This document shows, piece after piece, positions 42,612 through 52,929 of a stretch of DNA of 64,000 bases. The stretch lies in assembly GCA_947488605.1 (NCBI GenBank), contig CANKZJ010000001.1:620001-684000 (forward strand), in the 5' to 3' direction. Position 1 is the stretch's first letter, and each line of letters begins with the position of its first letter. Origin of the DNA: an uncultured Paracoccaceae bacterium (GTDB lineage: Bacteria; Pseudomonadota; Alphaproteobacteria; Rhodobacterales; Rhodobacteraceae). Both the position numbers and the translations under genes were made by a program. The notes beneath the pieces are model-generated. The model was given only the letters and a program-made list of their open reading frames with translations, ran no database searches and had not been told where the DNA came from.

Positions 42612-43904
42612 ATGACCGACAGCCCAAGCTATGGCTTTGATACATTGCAAATTCACGCAGGCGCACGTCCTGACCCCGCGACAGGTGCACGCCAAGTGCC
42701 GATCTATCAGACAACAGCCTATGTATTTCGCGATGCAGACCACGCAGCCGCGCTCTTCAACCTGCAAGAGGTGGGCTATATTTATTCCCGCTTGACGAAC
42801 CCAACGGTCGCCGCATTGCAAGAACGTATCGCGACACTTGAAGGTGGTGCTGGTGGTGTGTGTTGCTCATCGGGTCACGCGGCCCAGATCATGGCGCTTT
42901 TCCCGCTGATGCAACCGGGTCGCAATATTATCGCATCCAGCCGTCTTTATGGTGGCACTGTCACGCAGTTTAGCCAGACCATCAAGCGTTTTGGTTGGTC
43001 CGCAAAATTCGTCGATTTTGATGATCATGCGGCCGTAAAAGCCGCTATTGATGATGATACGCGTGCCGTCTTTTGTGAAACAATCGCCAACCCCGGCGGA
43101 CATATCACGGACCTGGATGCTATCTCTGCGATCTCTGATGAAGCCGGTATTCCACTCATAGTCGATAACACCTCTGCCACGCCATATCTGTGCCGCCCGA
43201 TTGAGCATGGCGCGACGCTGGTCGTACATTCCACCACGAAATACCTGACTGGCAACGGCACAGTGACAGGCGGTTGCGTTGTCGACAGCGGCAAGTTTGA
43301 CTGGGCTGCGAATGACAAATTCCCATCCCTCAGCGAACCGGAGCCTGCTTACCACGGTATGAAATTCGCCGAGACGTTTGGCCCGCTGGCCTTTACATTC
43401 CACGGCATCGCAATCGGTCTGCGCGATCTAGGTATGACAATGAACCCGCAAGCGGCGCATTACACGTTGATGGGGATCGAGACGCTGTCGCTGCGCATGG
43501 ATCGCCATGTCGAGAACGCGCAAAAGGTTGCAAAATGGCTCGAGGACGATCCGCGCACGGACTACGTGACTTATGCAGGTCTGGAGAGTTCGCCTTATTC
43601 CAAACTGATCCCAAAAATCTGCCCCAAGGGTGCCGGAGCTTTGTTCACGGTCGCTGTAAAGGGCGGCTATGACGCTTGCCTTAAGCTGGTTGATAGCTTG
43701 GAAATCTTTAGCCATGTTGCCAACCTTGGTGATGCCCGCAGCTTGATTATCCACTCAGCTTCCACCACGCACCGACAGTTGACCGCCGAGCAACAAGAAG
43801 CCGCAGGCGCAGGTCCCGGCATCGTGCGCCTGTCGATCGGAACCGAGGACGTCGATGATATCATCGCCGATCTGGATCAGGCTTTGGCCAAAGCGACAGC
43901 CTAG
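42612..43904 (+). CDS. metY: O-acetylhomoserine sulfhydrylase
   Basis: A 430-residue PLP enzyme of the Cys/Met metabolism family, making homocysteine from O-acetylhomoserine and sulfide. The N-terminus is FDTLQIHAGARPDPATGARQ, the pyridoxal lysine lies in VHSTTKYLTGNG, and Tyr/Arg contacts in YIYSRLTNPT. The length fits the long O-acetylhomoserine type rather than ~390-residue cystathionine enzymes. ATG 42612 has GGGAGAG upstream; the ORF-track start is inside the divergent VOC gene. Confidence 0.93.
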   Translation: MTDSPSYGFDTLQIHAGARPDPATGARQVPIYQTTAYVFRDADHAAALFNLQEVGYIYSRLTNPTVAALQERIATLEGGAGGVCCSSGHAAQIMALFPLMQPGRNIIASSRLYGGTVTQFSQTIKRFGWSAKFVDFDDHAAVKAAIDDDTRAVFCETIANPGGHITDLDAISAISDEAGIPLIVDNTSATPYLCRPIEHGATLVVHSTTKYLTGNGTVTGGCVVDSGKFDWAANDKFPSLSEPEPAYHGMKFAETFGPLAFTFHGIAIGLRDLGMTMNPQAAHYTLMGIETLSLRMDRHVENAQKVAKWLEDDPRTDYVTYAGLESSPYSKLIPKICPKGAGALFTVAVKGGYDACLKLVDSLEIFSHVANLGDARSLIIHSASTTHRQLTAEQQEAAGAGPGIVRLSIGTEDVDDIIADLDQALAKATA

Positions 43905-43917
43905 GAAAATGACACCT

Positions 43918-43945
43918 GCCCGCGCTCTTGGCGTGGGCGGGTTTC
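43918..43945 (+). terminator. Rho-independent terminator after metY
   Basis: GCCCGCGC pairs with GCGTGGGC (one G-T) around a TCTTG loop, followed by GGGTTT. It lies 14 bp after the metY stop. Confidence 0.7.
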
Positions 43946-44007
43946 TGCTATAGGGTTTACACATGGGGGCAAAACGCGTTTTGCCTGTGGGACCAACATG
44001 CTAGAGC

Positions 44008-46755
44008 GTGACAATGATCACCAATTTTGCGCTATCGCTTTCGTTTGAGGGCATTGAGCTATTGCACCGCGTCCAGCGCGGATGGCGCAGGATTGGTCGT
44101 GCCGATGTTGCAAGTGACACACTCGAAGCCGACCTTGCCGATTTACGCAAGAAGGCCGAAGAACTAGCACCCGGTGGTCTTGCCACAAAACTGATCATTC
44201 CACTTGATCAGATCAAATATACTGCCATCGACGGCACGCTGACGACCCAGTCCGATATCGATGCCAAACTTGAAGGCGCGACACCCTACGCTTTGGATGA
44301 ACTGGTGATCGACTGTGAACGCTTTGGCGGGCGCACACACATCGCCGCTGTCGCCCGCGAGACGCTCAAAGAAGCAGAGGTTTTTGCGGCAGCACACGGA
44401 TTTAATCCTGTGTCCTTTGTTGCAGTGCCAGAGCCTTTCACCTTCCAAAAAGAGGTCTTCTTCGGTCCGACCGAGATGATGCCAAGCATCCTTGGGCCAG
44501 ACGCCGAAGTGACGCGCGACGAGATGGCGGTCATGATCGTCGGTACACGGATCAAATCGCGTTTGCTTGTTTTCGATCTGCCTGAAGAGGTCGAAGAAGA
44601 AGTCTACAAAGATGATCTGACAGAGCTTCTGTCTGGCAGCTTCAAACCGTCTGCCGCAAAAGAAGAAGATAACACCCCGCCTGAGGTCGTCGAGGACAGC
44701 GCGCCCGAGGACAGACCTGAAACCAACATCACTGATGAGATTGAGGTTGTTGATGAAGTGAGCCTCGCTGAGGACGAACCGGAGATCTTGGGTGACACCG
44801 ATGCTTCTGCTGAAGACGCAACAGCAACACCCAAACAGGCAATCTGGGTTGATCACATTCCCGCAGAATACCATGCGCCGCCAGTCTCCGATACTGTTCT
44901 GGTGCACGAAGCAGAGGTCGCGGACGAAGCGATTGAAGTTTCACCAGTTGTCGCGCTCGTTCCGGAAAATCCAGAACTTTTTGTACCCGCACTTTTTGAT
45001 ACGATCATTGCAGAAGTTCATCCGCAAGCTGCGCAAGCCCCAAAGGCTACCTTGCGCGCAGCACCGGACGCAGGTTCCATCAATGCGCCCAAACTTGGTG
45101 TCATAGCACCGACAGCAAATCGCGACAGCGCGCCGACACAAACGGGTCGCAGCAAGGCACCATTGATTATCGCCGTTGCAGCAAGCTTGGCTGTTATTGT
45201 GGGTGGAGTGATTTGGTCGCAACAACAAGCCACGACTGAACCAACCGCGCAAGAAGCGAGCCTCGCGCCGGATGTGGCCACAGCTATCGCCGAGAACGTC
45301 GCAACGCCCCAGATCGCGCCAACACCAGACGAACCTGTTGTTGCGACCCTCGAAGCGGGACCTATCATTCCAGAGGTTTCGATCACAGATTTCGGCGTGG
45401 ATGATACGGACGGTGGTGCGCTTCCTGCTTTTACCGAAGCAACGACAGCGCAGACTGGCACAGCGCCATCACGCACCTTGTTTGCAGCGCCCGATCAGCC
45501 GCTGGCGGCCGTGCAGAACCCACCCGCACCGGAGCCGGCTCCGGCTCCGGCTCCTGAAGTCGCACAAGCCTCAGTTGGCGCACCTGTCCTTCGCGGCACA
45601 GTCCTCAGCCCAGCTGACGCCGAACGCATCTATGCCGCCACGGGTGTATGGCAACGATCCCCACGTTTTTTGGACGTACCTTCCGGTGTCATTGCCTTCG
45701 ATTTCCAGTCGCCCGAAAGCTATGAAGCGCCAAGCCGCGTCTCTCAACCACAGGTCCCACCCCTAACCGGTCTTGAGACCGACCTCAGCTTTCTGGCACC
45801 TGCTGATCCACCGCCAGCGACCGCCGTTTTTGCACGTGATGAGAGTGGGTTTATTCAAGCCACACCCGAGGGCACTTTGACCCCCGACGGCGCGCTGGTG
45901 ATCGCGGGCTTGCCTGATTTGGTCATCAACCCGCGCCCAGATCTGACGCAAGAACAGCTTGACCGCATGGCCCTGCTGGCACCTGCCCCCGAAGGTGTGG
46001 ACTTGATCGCGGGATCACCAGACGTCATCCCGCCATTGCGTCCGGCAAATGCGCAACTTCCAACGGTGATTGAAGAAGCAGTCGCAGAAGCGGCCACGCC
46101 AGACACCTCCGCAATCACTCAACCAACACCGGGCAGCGTTGGGATAGCCGGGCTTGAACTTCAGAATGACGGATCCCTTGCACTTGATTCGTCGACTGTC
46201 GAAGACACATCCGAAACAGACCTAAGACCGCTATTGCGCCCGCAAGAGCTGGCTTCTGCAGTCGATCCGGGCACGCCAGATATTACAGATATCATCGCGG
46301 GCCTCGACATCGACGACGCGACACTTCGATTTGATAACAGCACGCGATTGGCCGTGGTTCTGTCGGTTCGCCCCGATCGTCGCCCCAGCAACTTTGAAAA
46401 CACCGTCGCCGCCGCACAGGCGCGATTGGTGACCGCCCCAACAGTCTCACCCGCGGCACCTGCGCCTGTCACCGCAGCAGCACCGGTGCCCCGCCAAAAC
46501 TTCGGCCCCGTCCCCGGTGGCGTTGCGCGGGCAGCCACACAAGAAGACGTCATTCGATTGCGCGATATCAATTTGATCGGTGTTTATGGCAGACCAAATG
46601 CACGCCGCGCCTTGGTCCGGTTGAGCAACGGCAGCTATGTTCGCGTGGAAATCGGCAGTGCGCTGGATGGCGGCCAAGTAACCGCGATCGGTGATGACGC
46701 GTTGAACTACGTCAAACGCGGACGAACATATGCGATTGAACTGCCGTCTGGGTGA
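44008..46755 (+). CDS. Large single-pass membrane protein with PilM/GspL-like N-terminus and PilP/GspC-like C-terminus
   Basis: A 915-residue protein of no named family. Residues ~1-170 (ALSLSFEGIELLHRV ... PLDQIKYTAI ... FVAVPEPFTF) resemble the cytoplasmic actin-like domain of PilM/GspL. An acidic linker follows, one transmembrane helix lies near residue 390 (LIIAVAASLAVIVGGVIW), then a Pro/Ala-rich periplasmic linker with PAPAPAP repeats. The last ~70 residues (LRDINLIGVYGRPNARRALV ... GQVTAIGDDALNYV) look like the HR-type domain of PilP/GspC. No other pilus or type II secretion gene is adjacent. GTG 44008 or ATG 44014 may start it. Confidence 0.7.
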   Translation: MTMITNFALSLSFEGIELLHRVQRGWRRIGRADVASDTLEADLADLRKKAEELAPGGLATKLIIPLDQIKYTAIDGTLTTQSDIDAKLEGATPYALDELVIDCERFGGRTHIAAVARETLKEAEVFAAAHGFNPVSFVAVPEPFTFQKEVFFGPTEMMPSILGPDAEVTRDEMAVMIVGTRIKSRLLVFDLPEEVEEEVYKDDLTELLSGSFKPSAAKEEDNTPPEVVEDSAPEDRPETNITDEIEVVDEVSLAEDEPEILGDTDASAEDATATPKQAIWVDHIPAEYHAPPVSDTVLVHEAEVADEAIEVSPVVALVPENPELFVPALFDTIIAEVHPQAAQAPKATLRAAPDAGSINAPKLGVIAPTANRDSAPTQTGRSKAPLIIAVAASLAVIVGGVIWSQQQATTEPTAQEASLAPDVATAIAENVATPQIAPTPDEPVVATLEAGPIIPEVSITDFGVDDTDGGALPAFTEATTAQTGTAPSRTLFAAPDQPLAAVQNPPAPEPAPAPAPEVAQASVGAPVLRGTVLSPADAERIYAATGVWQRSPRFLDVPSGVIAFDFQSPESYEAPSRVSQPQVPPLTGLETDLSFLAPADPPPATAVFARDESGFIQATPEGTLTPDGALVIAGLPDLVINPRPDLTQEQLDRMALLAPAPEGVDLIAGSPDVIPPLRPANAQLPTVIEEAVAEAATPDTSAITQPTPGSVGIAGLELQNDGSLALDSSTVEDTSETDLRPLLRPQELASAVDPGTPDITDIIAGLDIDDATLRFDNSTRLAVVLSVRPDRRPSNFENTVAAAQARLVTAPTVSPAAPAPVTAAAPVPRQNFGPVPGGVARAATQEDVIRLRDINLIGVYGRPNARRALVRLSNGSYVRVEIGSALDGGQVTAIGDDALNYVKRGRTYAIELPSG

Positions 46756-46915
46756 CGCCCCGTGCAGCGATGACTCCTCTGTAACCAAGACACCGGCACT
46801 CTTGGAAATCCACAATGTTCCCTTTCAAATGATTGAACGCTCGTTACACTCAACACAAAGGTGATTGCCGCCTGCGGGCCAAACACCGCGCGGCATTGAG
46901 AGCAAACAGGCACAT

Positions 46916-48796
46916 ATGGAAACTTTTCTGTTTCAGGCGACGATCTACCTCGGTGCGGCTGTCATCGCAGTGCCTCTCGCTGCGCGTCTGGGTCTGGGGT
47001 CAGTCCTTGGGTATTTGCTTGCTGGCATTGTGATTGGACCGCTCACTGGGTTGGTTGGGTCTGAGACGCAAGATCTTCAGCATTTTGCTGAATTCGGCGT
47101 TGTGATGATGCTGTTCTTGATCGGGCTTGAGCTGGAACCACGCGCACTATGGAACATGCGGCACCGGTTATTGGGCTTAGGTGGGATGCAAATTTTGCTG
47201 ACAATGGCTGCGATTAGCGGGGCCAGTCTTGCTTTCGGATATGACCTTGCGACATCTGTGGCCATCGGAATGATCTTTGCATTGTCATCAACGGCGATCG
47301 TCTTGCAAACTTTGACCGAGAAAGGTCTCGTTCAGACCAGCGGCGGGCGCGCGACGTTTTCGGTGCTATTGGCGCAAGACATTGCTGTCATTCCGATGCT
47401 GGCGCTGCTGCCTCTACTAGCTATCCCTGCTGTTGCAAGTATCGCGTCTGACGGATCACTCGTGCGGACAATTGATGATCACAGCGACGGGCATCATGCC
47501 ACGTTAAGCCTTGTCGAAGGATTGCCCGGCTGGGGAGTGACTTTGGTGACGCTCGGCGCAGTTGCGGTTGTGATCCTTGCGGGTGTCTTCCTGACCCGCC
47601 CGGTTTTTCGCTATATTCACCATGCCCGCCTGCGCGAAATGTACACAGCCCTTGCTTTGCTGATGGTCGTAGCCACTGCCGTGCTGATGACAATGGTTGG
47701 TCTCTCGCCGGCTTTGGGCACGTTCCTTGCAGGCGTCGTTCTTGCCAACTCAGAGTTTCGCCATGAGCTGGAAAGTGATCTGGCTCCGTTCAAAGGGTTA
47801 TTGCTCGGCCTGTTCTTCATCACTGTTGGCGCAGGCATTGATTTTGATCTGCTGTTTGTCGATCCGGCGGGGATTATCGGCGTCGCTATTGGTGTGATGG
47901 TGATTAAAGGCGTGATCCTTTTGGGACTGGCATTGGCCTTCAAACTGCACAAAAAAGACCGCTGGCTGTTTACTCTAGGATTGGCACAAGCGGGTGAATT
48001 TGGCTTTGTTCTGATCTCATTCTCGCTCCAGCAAGGTGTACTGGCTGGAAGCCTTGCTGGAAAACTCTTGCTGGTGATCGCGCTTTCCATGCTGATCACC
48101 CCACTGCTTTTCATTGTCTATGAACTGATCATCAAACGTATGGTCGATGTTGAAGAACTTGAGCATGACGAGGTCGACGAGCGCGGCACCGTGATCATTG
48201 CGGGAATTGGCCGTTTCGGGCAAATCGTGAACCGTTTGGTCCAAAGCGCAGGGTTTGACACTGTTGTCGTCGACAATAATCTGACCACCGTGCAGATGAT
48301 GCGCAAGTTCGGGTTTCGCGGATTCTTTGGCGACCCCACGCGCCCTGACTTGTTGAATGCCGCTGGGCTAGAAGATGCAAAAGTTCTGGTTGTCGCCATC
48401 GATGACAAATCATCAGCGGTGAAACTTGTCCGCTATGCCCGAAAGACCAGACCTGATCTGCACATTATCGCCCGTGCCCGTGACCGCGCGCATGTGCACG
48501 AGCTTTATGACGCCGGTGCAGACGATATCGTCCGCGAGATGTTTGACAGTTCGCTACGTGCCGGACGCTATGCGCTGGAAAACCTAGGGCTGACCGAATT
48601 TGAAGCCTCAGAGGTCGAGCAAGCGTTTTACCAACATGATCGCACCGCGTTGCGGGAACTCGCAGCACTATGGAAACCCGGCGTGCCAATCTCAGAACTG
48701 CCAGAATATGTGGCGCGGGCGCGCGAACTCAATAGCAGTCTCGAGATGGAATTGACGGCCCGCCAGCAGGCGAATGAAAGCAAGAAAAAGGATTAA
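46916..48796 (+). CDS. CPA2 monovalent cation:proton antiporter with TrkA-N domain (KefB/KefC type)
   Basis: A 626-residue inner-membrane transporter. About twelve helices cover residues 1-395 with FLIGLELEPRALW, SSTAIVLQTLTEKG and LAQAGEFGFVLISF, typical of KefB/KefC. A cytoplasmic RCK/TrkA-N domain follows: IIAGIGRFGQIVNRLV with the GxGxxG nucleotide site. In the family it exports potassium in exchange for protons, gated by glutathione adducts. ATG 46916 matches the family N-terminus; the ORF-track start lies 17 codons upstream. Confidence 0.93.
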   Translation: METFLFQATIYLGAAVIAVPLAARLGLGSVLGYLLAGIVIGPLTGLVGSETQDLQHFAEFGVVMMLFLIGLELEPRALWNMRHRLLGLGGMQILLTMAAISGASLAFGYDLATSVAIGMIFALSSTAIVLQTLTEKGLVQTSGGRATFSVLLAQDIAVIPMLALLPLLAIPAVASIASDGSLVRTIDDHSDGHHATLSLVEGLPGWGVTLVTLGAVAVVILAGVFLTRPVFRYIHHARLREMYTALALLMVVATAVLMTMVGLSPALGTFLAGVVLANSEFRHELESDLAPFKGLLLGLFFITVGAGIDFDLLFVDPAGIIGVAIGVMVIKGVILLGLALAFKLHKKDRWLFTLGLAQAGEFGFVLISFSLQQGVLAGSLAGKLLLVIALSMLITPLLFIVYELIIKRMVDVEELEHDEVDERGTVIIAGIGRFGQIVNRLVQSAGFDTVVVDNNLTTVQMMRKFGFRGFFGDPTRPDLLNAAGLEDAKVLVVAIDDKSSAVKLVRYARKTRPDLHIIARARDRAHVHELYDAGADDIVREMFDSSLRAGRYALENLGLTEFEASEVEQAFYQHDRTALRELAALWKPGVPISELPEYVARARELNSSLEMELTARQQANESKKKD

Positions 48797-48808
48797 AGCG
48801 CGGGTCGG

Positions 48809-49819
48809 TTACCCGTCACTCACGCCCGCCTCCGCAAATGTCGCCATACCTGAGTGGCAGGCAATCGCACCTTTCAGCACTCCAATCGCCAAAGCCGCAC
48901 CAGACCCTTCGCCCAACCGCAGGCCAAGGTTCAAAAGAGGCTGTTTACGAATGCCGTCCAACAGGCGTTGATGCGCGCCCTCGGCACTTAAATGGCCAGC
49001 CACCGTATGATCCAACGCGCCATCAACCGCTTTGGCAAGGCTGGCAGCCGCAGCACAACAGATGAATCCATCAAGGATCACAGGGATCCGGTGATGCCGC
49101 GCGGCGGCAATCGCCCCGACCATCGCCGCAAGTTCGCGCCCACCCAAGCATCGCAACGCTTCAAGAGGGTCAGATATCTTATGCAACGCAAGGCCCTGCT
49201 CCACGACTTGGGTTTTCCGCGCAAGCCCTGCATCGTCAACGCCAGTGCCACGCCCAGTCCAATCGGCCGCTTCGCCGCCCAGAACGGCGGCCGCAACCGC
49301 AGCTGCCGACGTGGTGTTCCCGATCCCCATTTCGCCGGTGACCAAGAGATCAGCATCTGGATCGACAGCGTTCCAGCCTGTTTGCAGCGCATCCACAAAT
49401 TCAGCCTCAGTCATCGCGGGTGCTGTCGTGAAATCCGCAGTCGGCGTGTCGAGCGATAGCGGGTAGACGTCCATCTTCGCGCCGAACTCTTTGCAGAGTT
49501 GGTTAATCGCAGCGCCACCATGTTCAAAGTTCGCGACCATTTGTACCGTGACTTCCGGCGGGAAAGCCGAGACGCCTTGCGCACAAACCCCGTGGTTGCC
49601 GGCAAAAATGATAACCTGCGGTGCCGTGATCCGCGGCTGTGCATCGCCGCGCCAGCCCGCATACCAAATTGCGAGGTCCTCTAAGCGCCCCAGCGCACCC
49701 GGCGGTTTGGTCAATTGCCCGTTGCGGTCCTGTGCCGCTTGCGTTGCAGCGGCGTCCGGTCCGGCGGCTTTTGCCAAGGCATCACGGAAGGTCGAAATTG
49801 TGGTAAATGGCGCTTGCAT
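48809..49819 (-). CDS. cobT: Nicotinate-nucleotide-dimethylbenzimidazole phosphoribosyltransferase
   Basis: Makes alpha-ribazole 5'-phosphate for the lower ligand of cobalamin. It has 336 residues with the family landmarks [13 protein letters not shown] near residue 40, [32 protein letters not shown] and near the end [11 protein letters not shown] with the catalytic glutamate (FAEAGVSDG end). It is convergent with the antiporter gene, 12 bp apart, and divergent from cobS. Confidence 0.96.
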   Translation of the reverse strand: MQAPFTTISTFRDALAKAAGPDAAATQAAQDRNGQLTKPPGALGRLEDLAIWYAGWRGDAQPRITAPQVIIFAGNHGVCAQGVSAFPPEVTVQMVANFEHGGAAINQLCKEFGAKMDVYPLSLDTPTADFTTAPAMTEAEFVDALQTGWNAVDPDADLLVTGEMGIGNTTSAAAVAAAVLGGEAADWTGRGTGVDDAGLARKTQVVEQGLALHKISDPLEALRCLGGRELAAMVGAIAAARHHRIPVILDGFICCAAAASLAKAVDGALDHTVAGHLSAEGAHQRLLDGIRKQPLLNLGLRLGEGSGAALAIGVLKGAIACHSGMATFAEAGVSDG

Positions 49820-49896
49820 CGCATCCTCACTCGGCTCAATCTTTAGCTCTGTTTAACGCACGTAGCCCCGATGAACAGGCCCTGAAAGGACGCATT

Positions 49897-50654
49897 TTGT
49901 ACAAACCCGACAATGCCCTCATCGACCGGATCGACCTGCCCGCAGCGTTGGGGTTGCTGACACGTTTGCCGGTCATCGTCGATGGCACACGTGCGATGGA
50001 ACGGGGCGCTGCGTCGGCTTGGGCGTATCCCTTGGTAGGCGTGGTCCTTGGGGTAATCTTGGCCGCTGCGACAGCTATTTTAATCTGGATGGGTTTACCG
50101 TCTGGCATCGTCGCGGGTGTCATCCTCGCAGGTTCTGTGATCATGACAGGCGCGATGCACGAAGACGGATTAGCCGATAGCGCGGACGGGCTGTGGGGTG
50201 GCTGGGACCGCGCGCGCCGCCTTGCGATTATGAAAGACAGCCATATCGGCGTGTACGGTGTTTGCGCGATTGCATTGTCGCTACTGCTGCGCTGGCTGGC
50301 GCTGGTCGTGATCATCTCGATGGGGGCGTACTGGGTGGCCTTTATTGCTGTTGGCGCGCTGAGCCGAACAGCGATGGTGGGTCTCATGGCCGTTCTGCCG
50401 CATGCCAGATCAGACGGTTTAAGCCAAAGTGTCGGACGTCCACCGGCCAATGCAGTCTGGGTCGCCGTTGGAATTGCCATCGGGTTTGCTGTTTTGTGCG
50501 GCTACCCATGGCTGCTGTTCGTGGCACTGATTGCGACGCTGATTTGCGGCGCAATCGCACGCGCCAAAATTGGCGGGCAAACCGGCGATATTTTGGGCGC
50601 AACGCAGCAAATCAACGAAATTATGCTGCTTTGCGCTATCGTGACGATGATAAC

Positions 50655-50658
<4 letters not shown>
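49897..50658 (+). CDS. cobS: Adenosylcobinamide-GDP ribazoletransferase
   Basis: Inner-membrane enzyme joining adenosylcobinamide-GDP with alpha-ribazole to finish cobalamin. About 253 residues from TTG 49897, which has AAAGGA upstream. The ORF-track start at ATG 49807 would overlap the divergent cobT and adds a non-family leader, but cannot be excluded. Motifs are LLTRLPV near the start, then HEDGLADSADGLWGG with the acidic metal site and RLAIMKDSHIGVYG. About six membrane segments follow. Confidence 0.93.
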
Positions 50659-51685
<1,027 letters not shown>

Positions 51686-51751
51686 TTATGGAAACATCGT
51701 TTGTCAAAAACCTAAGTAGTGCAGCAAACTTAAGCTAGCCACCCCAAATAT

Positions 51752-51772
51752 ACGTTACGTTTGCGCTAACGT
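51752..51772. promoter_or_regulatory. Palindromic operator candidate
   Basis: ACGTTA, nine bases, TAACGT in the 183-bp divergent region between the ferredoxin and the TRAP binding-protein gene, roughly central. The GCGCTAACG half resembles LacI-type sites, but no regulator gene is nearby. Confidence 0.4.
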
Positions 51773-51856
51773 CCGTGTGAACTGTGGACTCTCGGAATTC
51801 AGTCGATAACTTTACGTCATCTTGGGTCGGGGAGGCCCAAACATAGGGAGAGATCA

Positions 51857-52870
51857 ATGAAGTATCTATCAAAGGCCGTTCTCGCGGCGAGCATCGCTAT
51901 TGGCGCACCAATGGCACAGGCGCAAGACGCCGAAGAAGCGAGCTATATTCTTGCGACAGCATCCACCGGCGGCACGTATTATCCCGTTGGCGTGGCACTT
52001 TCGACACTTGTGAAGGTGAAACTGGAACCAAGCCAGAAAATCGGCATGTCAGCCATCAGCTCTGCCGGGTCTGGTGAAAACGTTCGCTTGATCCGTGAAG
52101 GCGAAGCACAGTTTGGCATTCTGCAAGGTTTGTTCGGTTTCTATGCCGCATCAGGCACCGGACCTGTTGCGGAATCTGGCCCACAAGATCACCTGCGCTC
52201 GGTCACAATGCTGTGGCAGAACGTAGAGCAGTTTGTTGTGGCGTCCGATGTTGCAACCACTGGCACGATCGAGGACATGGTCGCGCTGAAGGGTGAAGCC
52301 ATGGCGCTGGGTCGCCAAAACTCTGGCACAATCGGATCGAACGCGACGATCATGGCAGGCTTTGGTGTTGATATCGAAACAGACTATGAACTGGTCTTTG
52401 CGGGCTACGGCCCATCAGCTGAAGCGCTGCAAAACGGTCAGGTCAAAGGCATCAGTACACCCGCAGGTGTTCCAACAGGCGCGGTAAGCCAGCTTATGGC
52501 AGCCGCAGGCGACAGCGTGACGATGTTGAACTTCACACCTGAGCAGGTTGAACAGGCTGATGGCGGACGTGGACTTTGGACACCGTATCTGATCCCAGCG
52601 GGCACCTACCCGGGCCAGACAGAGGACATCAACACAATCGCGCAGCCAAACTTCTTGGCGACACACGCGGATTTGCCAGAAGAGAACGTCTACCAGATCA
52701 CCAAGACGATCTATGAAAACCTGCCCTTCTTGCAAGCGATCCACCCAGCCACAAAGGCGATGGCGCTTGAAGCTGCAATTGCTGGTTTGCCAGTGCCCCT
52801 GCATCCTGGTGCAGCACGGTTCTATCAGGAACAAGGGATTGAAATCCCAGAGCGCCTGATCGCAAACTAA
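51857..52870 (+). CDS. TAXI-type TRAP transporter binding protein
   Basis: A 337-residue periplasmic binding protein with a signal peptide (MKYLSKAVLAASIAIGAPMAQAQ). The family name motif is seen as ILATASTGGTYYPVGVAL. TAXI proteins serve TRAP transporters for organic acids such as glutamate or alpha-ketoglutarate; the ligand here is unknown. GGGAGAG lies before the start. The fused permease follows after a terminator-like hairpin. Confidence 0.93.
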   Translation: MKYLSKAVLAASIAIGAPMAQAQDAEEASYILATASTGGTYYPVGVALSTLVKVKLEPSQKIGMSAISSAGSGENVRLIREGEAQFGILQGLFGFYAASGTGPVAESGPQDHLRSVTMLWQNVEQFVVASDVATTGTIEDMVALKGEAMALGRQNSGTIGSNATIMAGFGVDIETDYELVFAGYGPSAEALQNGQVKGISTPAGVPTGAVSQLMAAAGDSVTMLNFTPEQVEQADGGRGLWTPYLIPAGTYPGQTEDINTIAQPNFLATHADLPEENVYQITKTIYENLPFLQAIHPATKAMALEAAIAGLPVPLHPGAARFYQEQGIEIPERLIAN

Positions 52871-52877
52871 AAAATTC

Positions 52878-52912
52878 AACGGCCCGTGTGATCATCACGC
52901 GGGCCGTTTTGC
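52878..52912 (+). terminator. Terminator-like hairpin between TRAP binding protein and permease
   Basis: AACGGCCCG and CGGGCCGTT form a perfect 9-bp stem with an inner GTG/CAC pair, followed by TTTTGC. It lies within a co-directional pair, so it likely causes partial termination and higher binding-protein levels. Confidence 0.7.
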
Positions 52913-52929
52913 ATATAAGGGGACGCATA

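Noticed and set aside
45525-45560. Short CCGGCT tandem repeat as a possible regulatory repeat
   Set aside because: It lies inside the 915-residue gene and simply encodes a Pro/Ala linker.
49820-49896. Cobalamin riboswitch between cobT and cobS
   Set aside because: The gap is far too short, and no B12-box-like sequence was seen.
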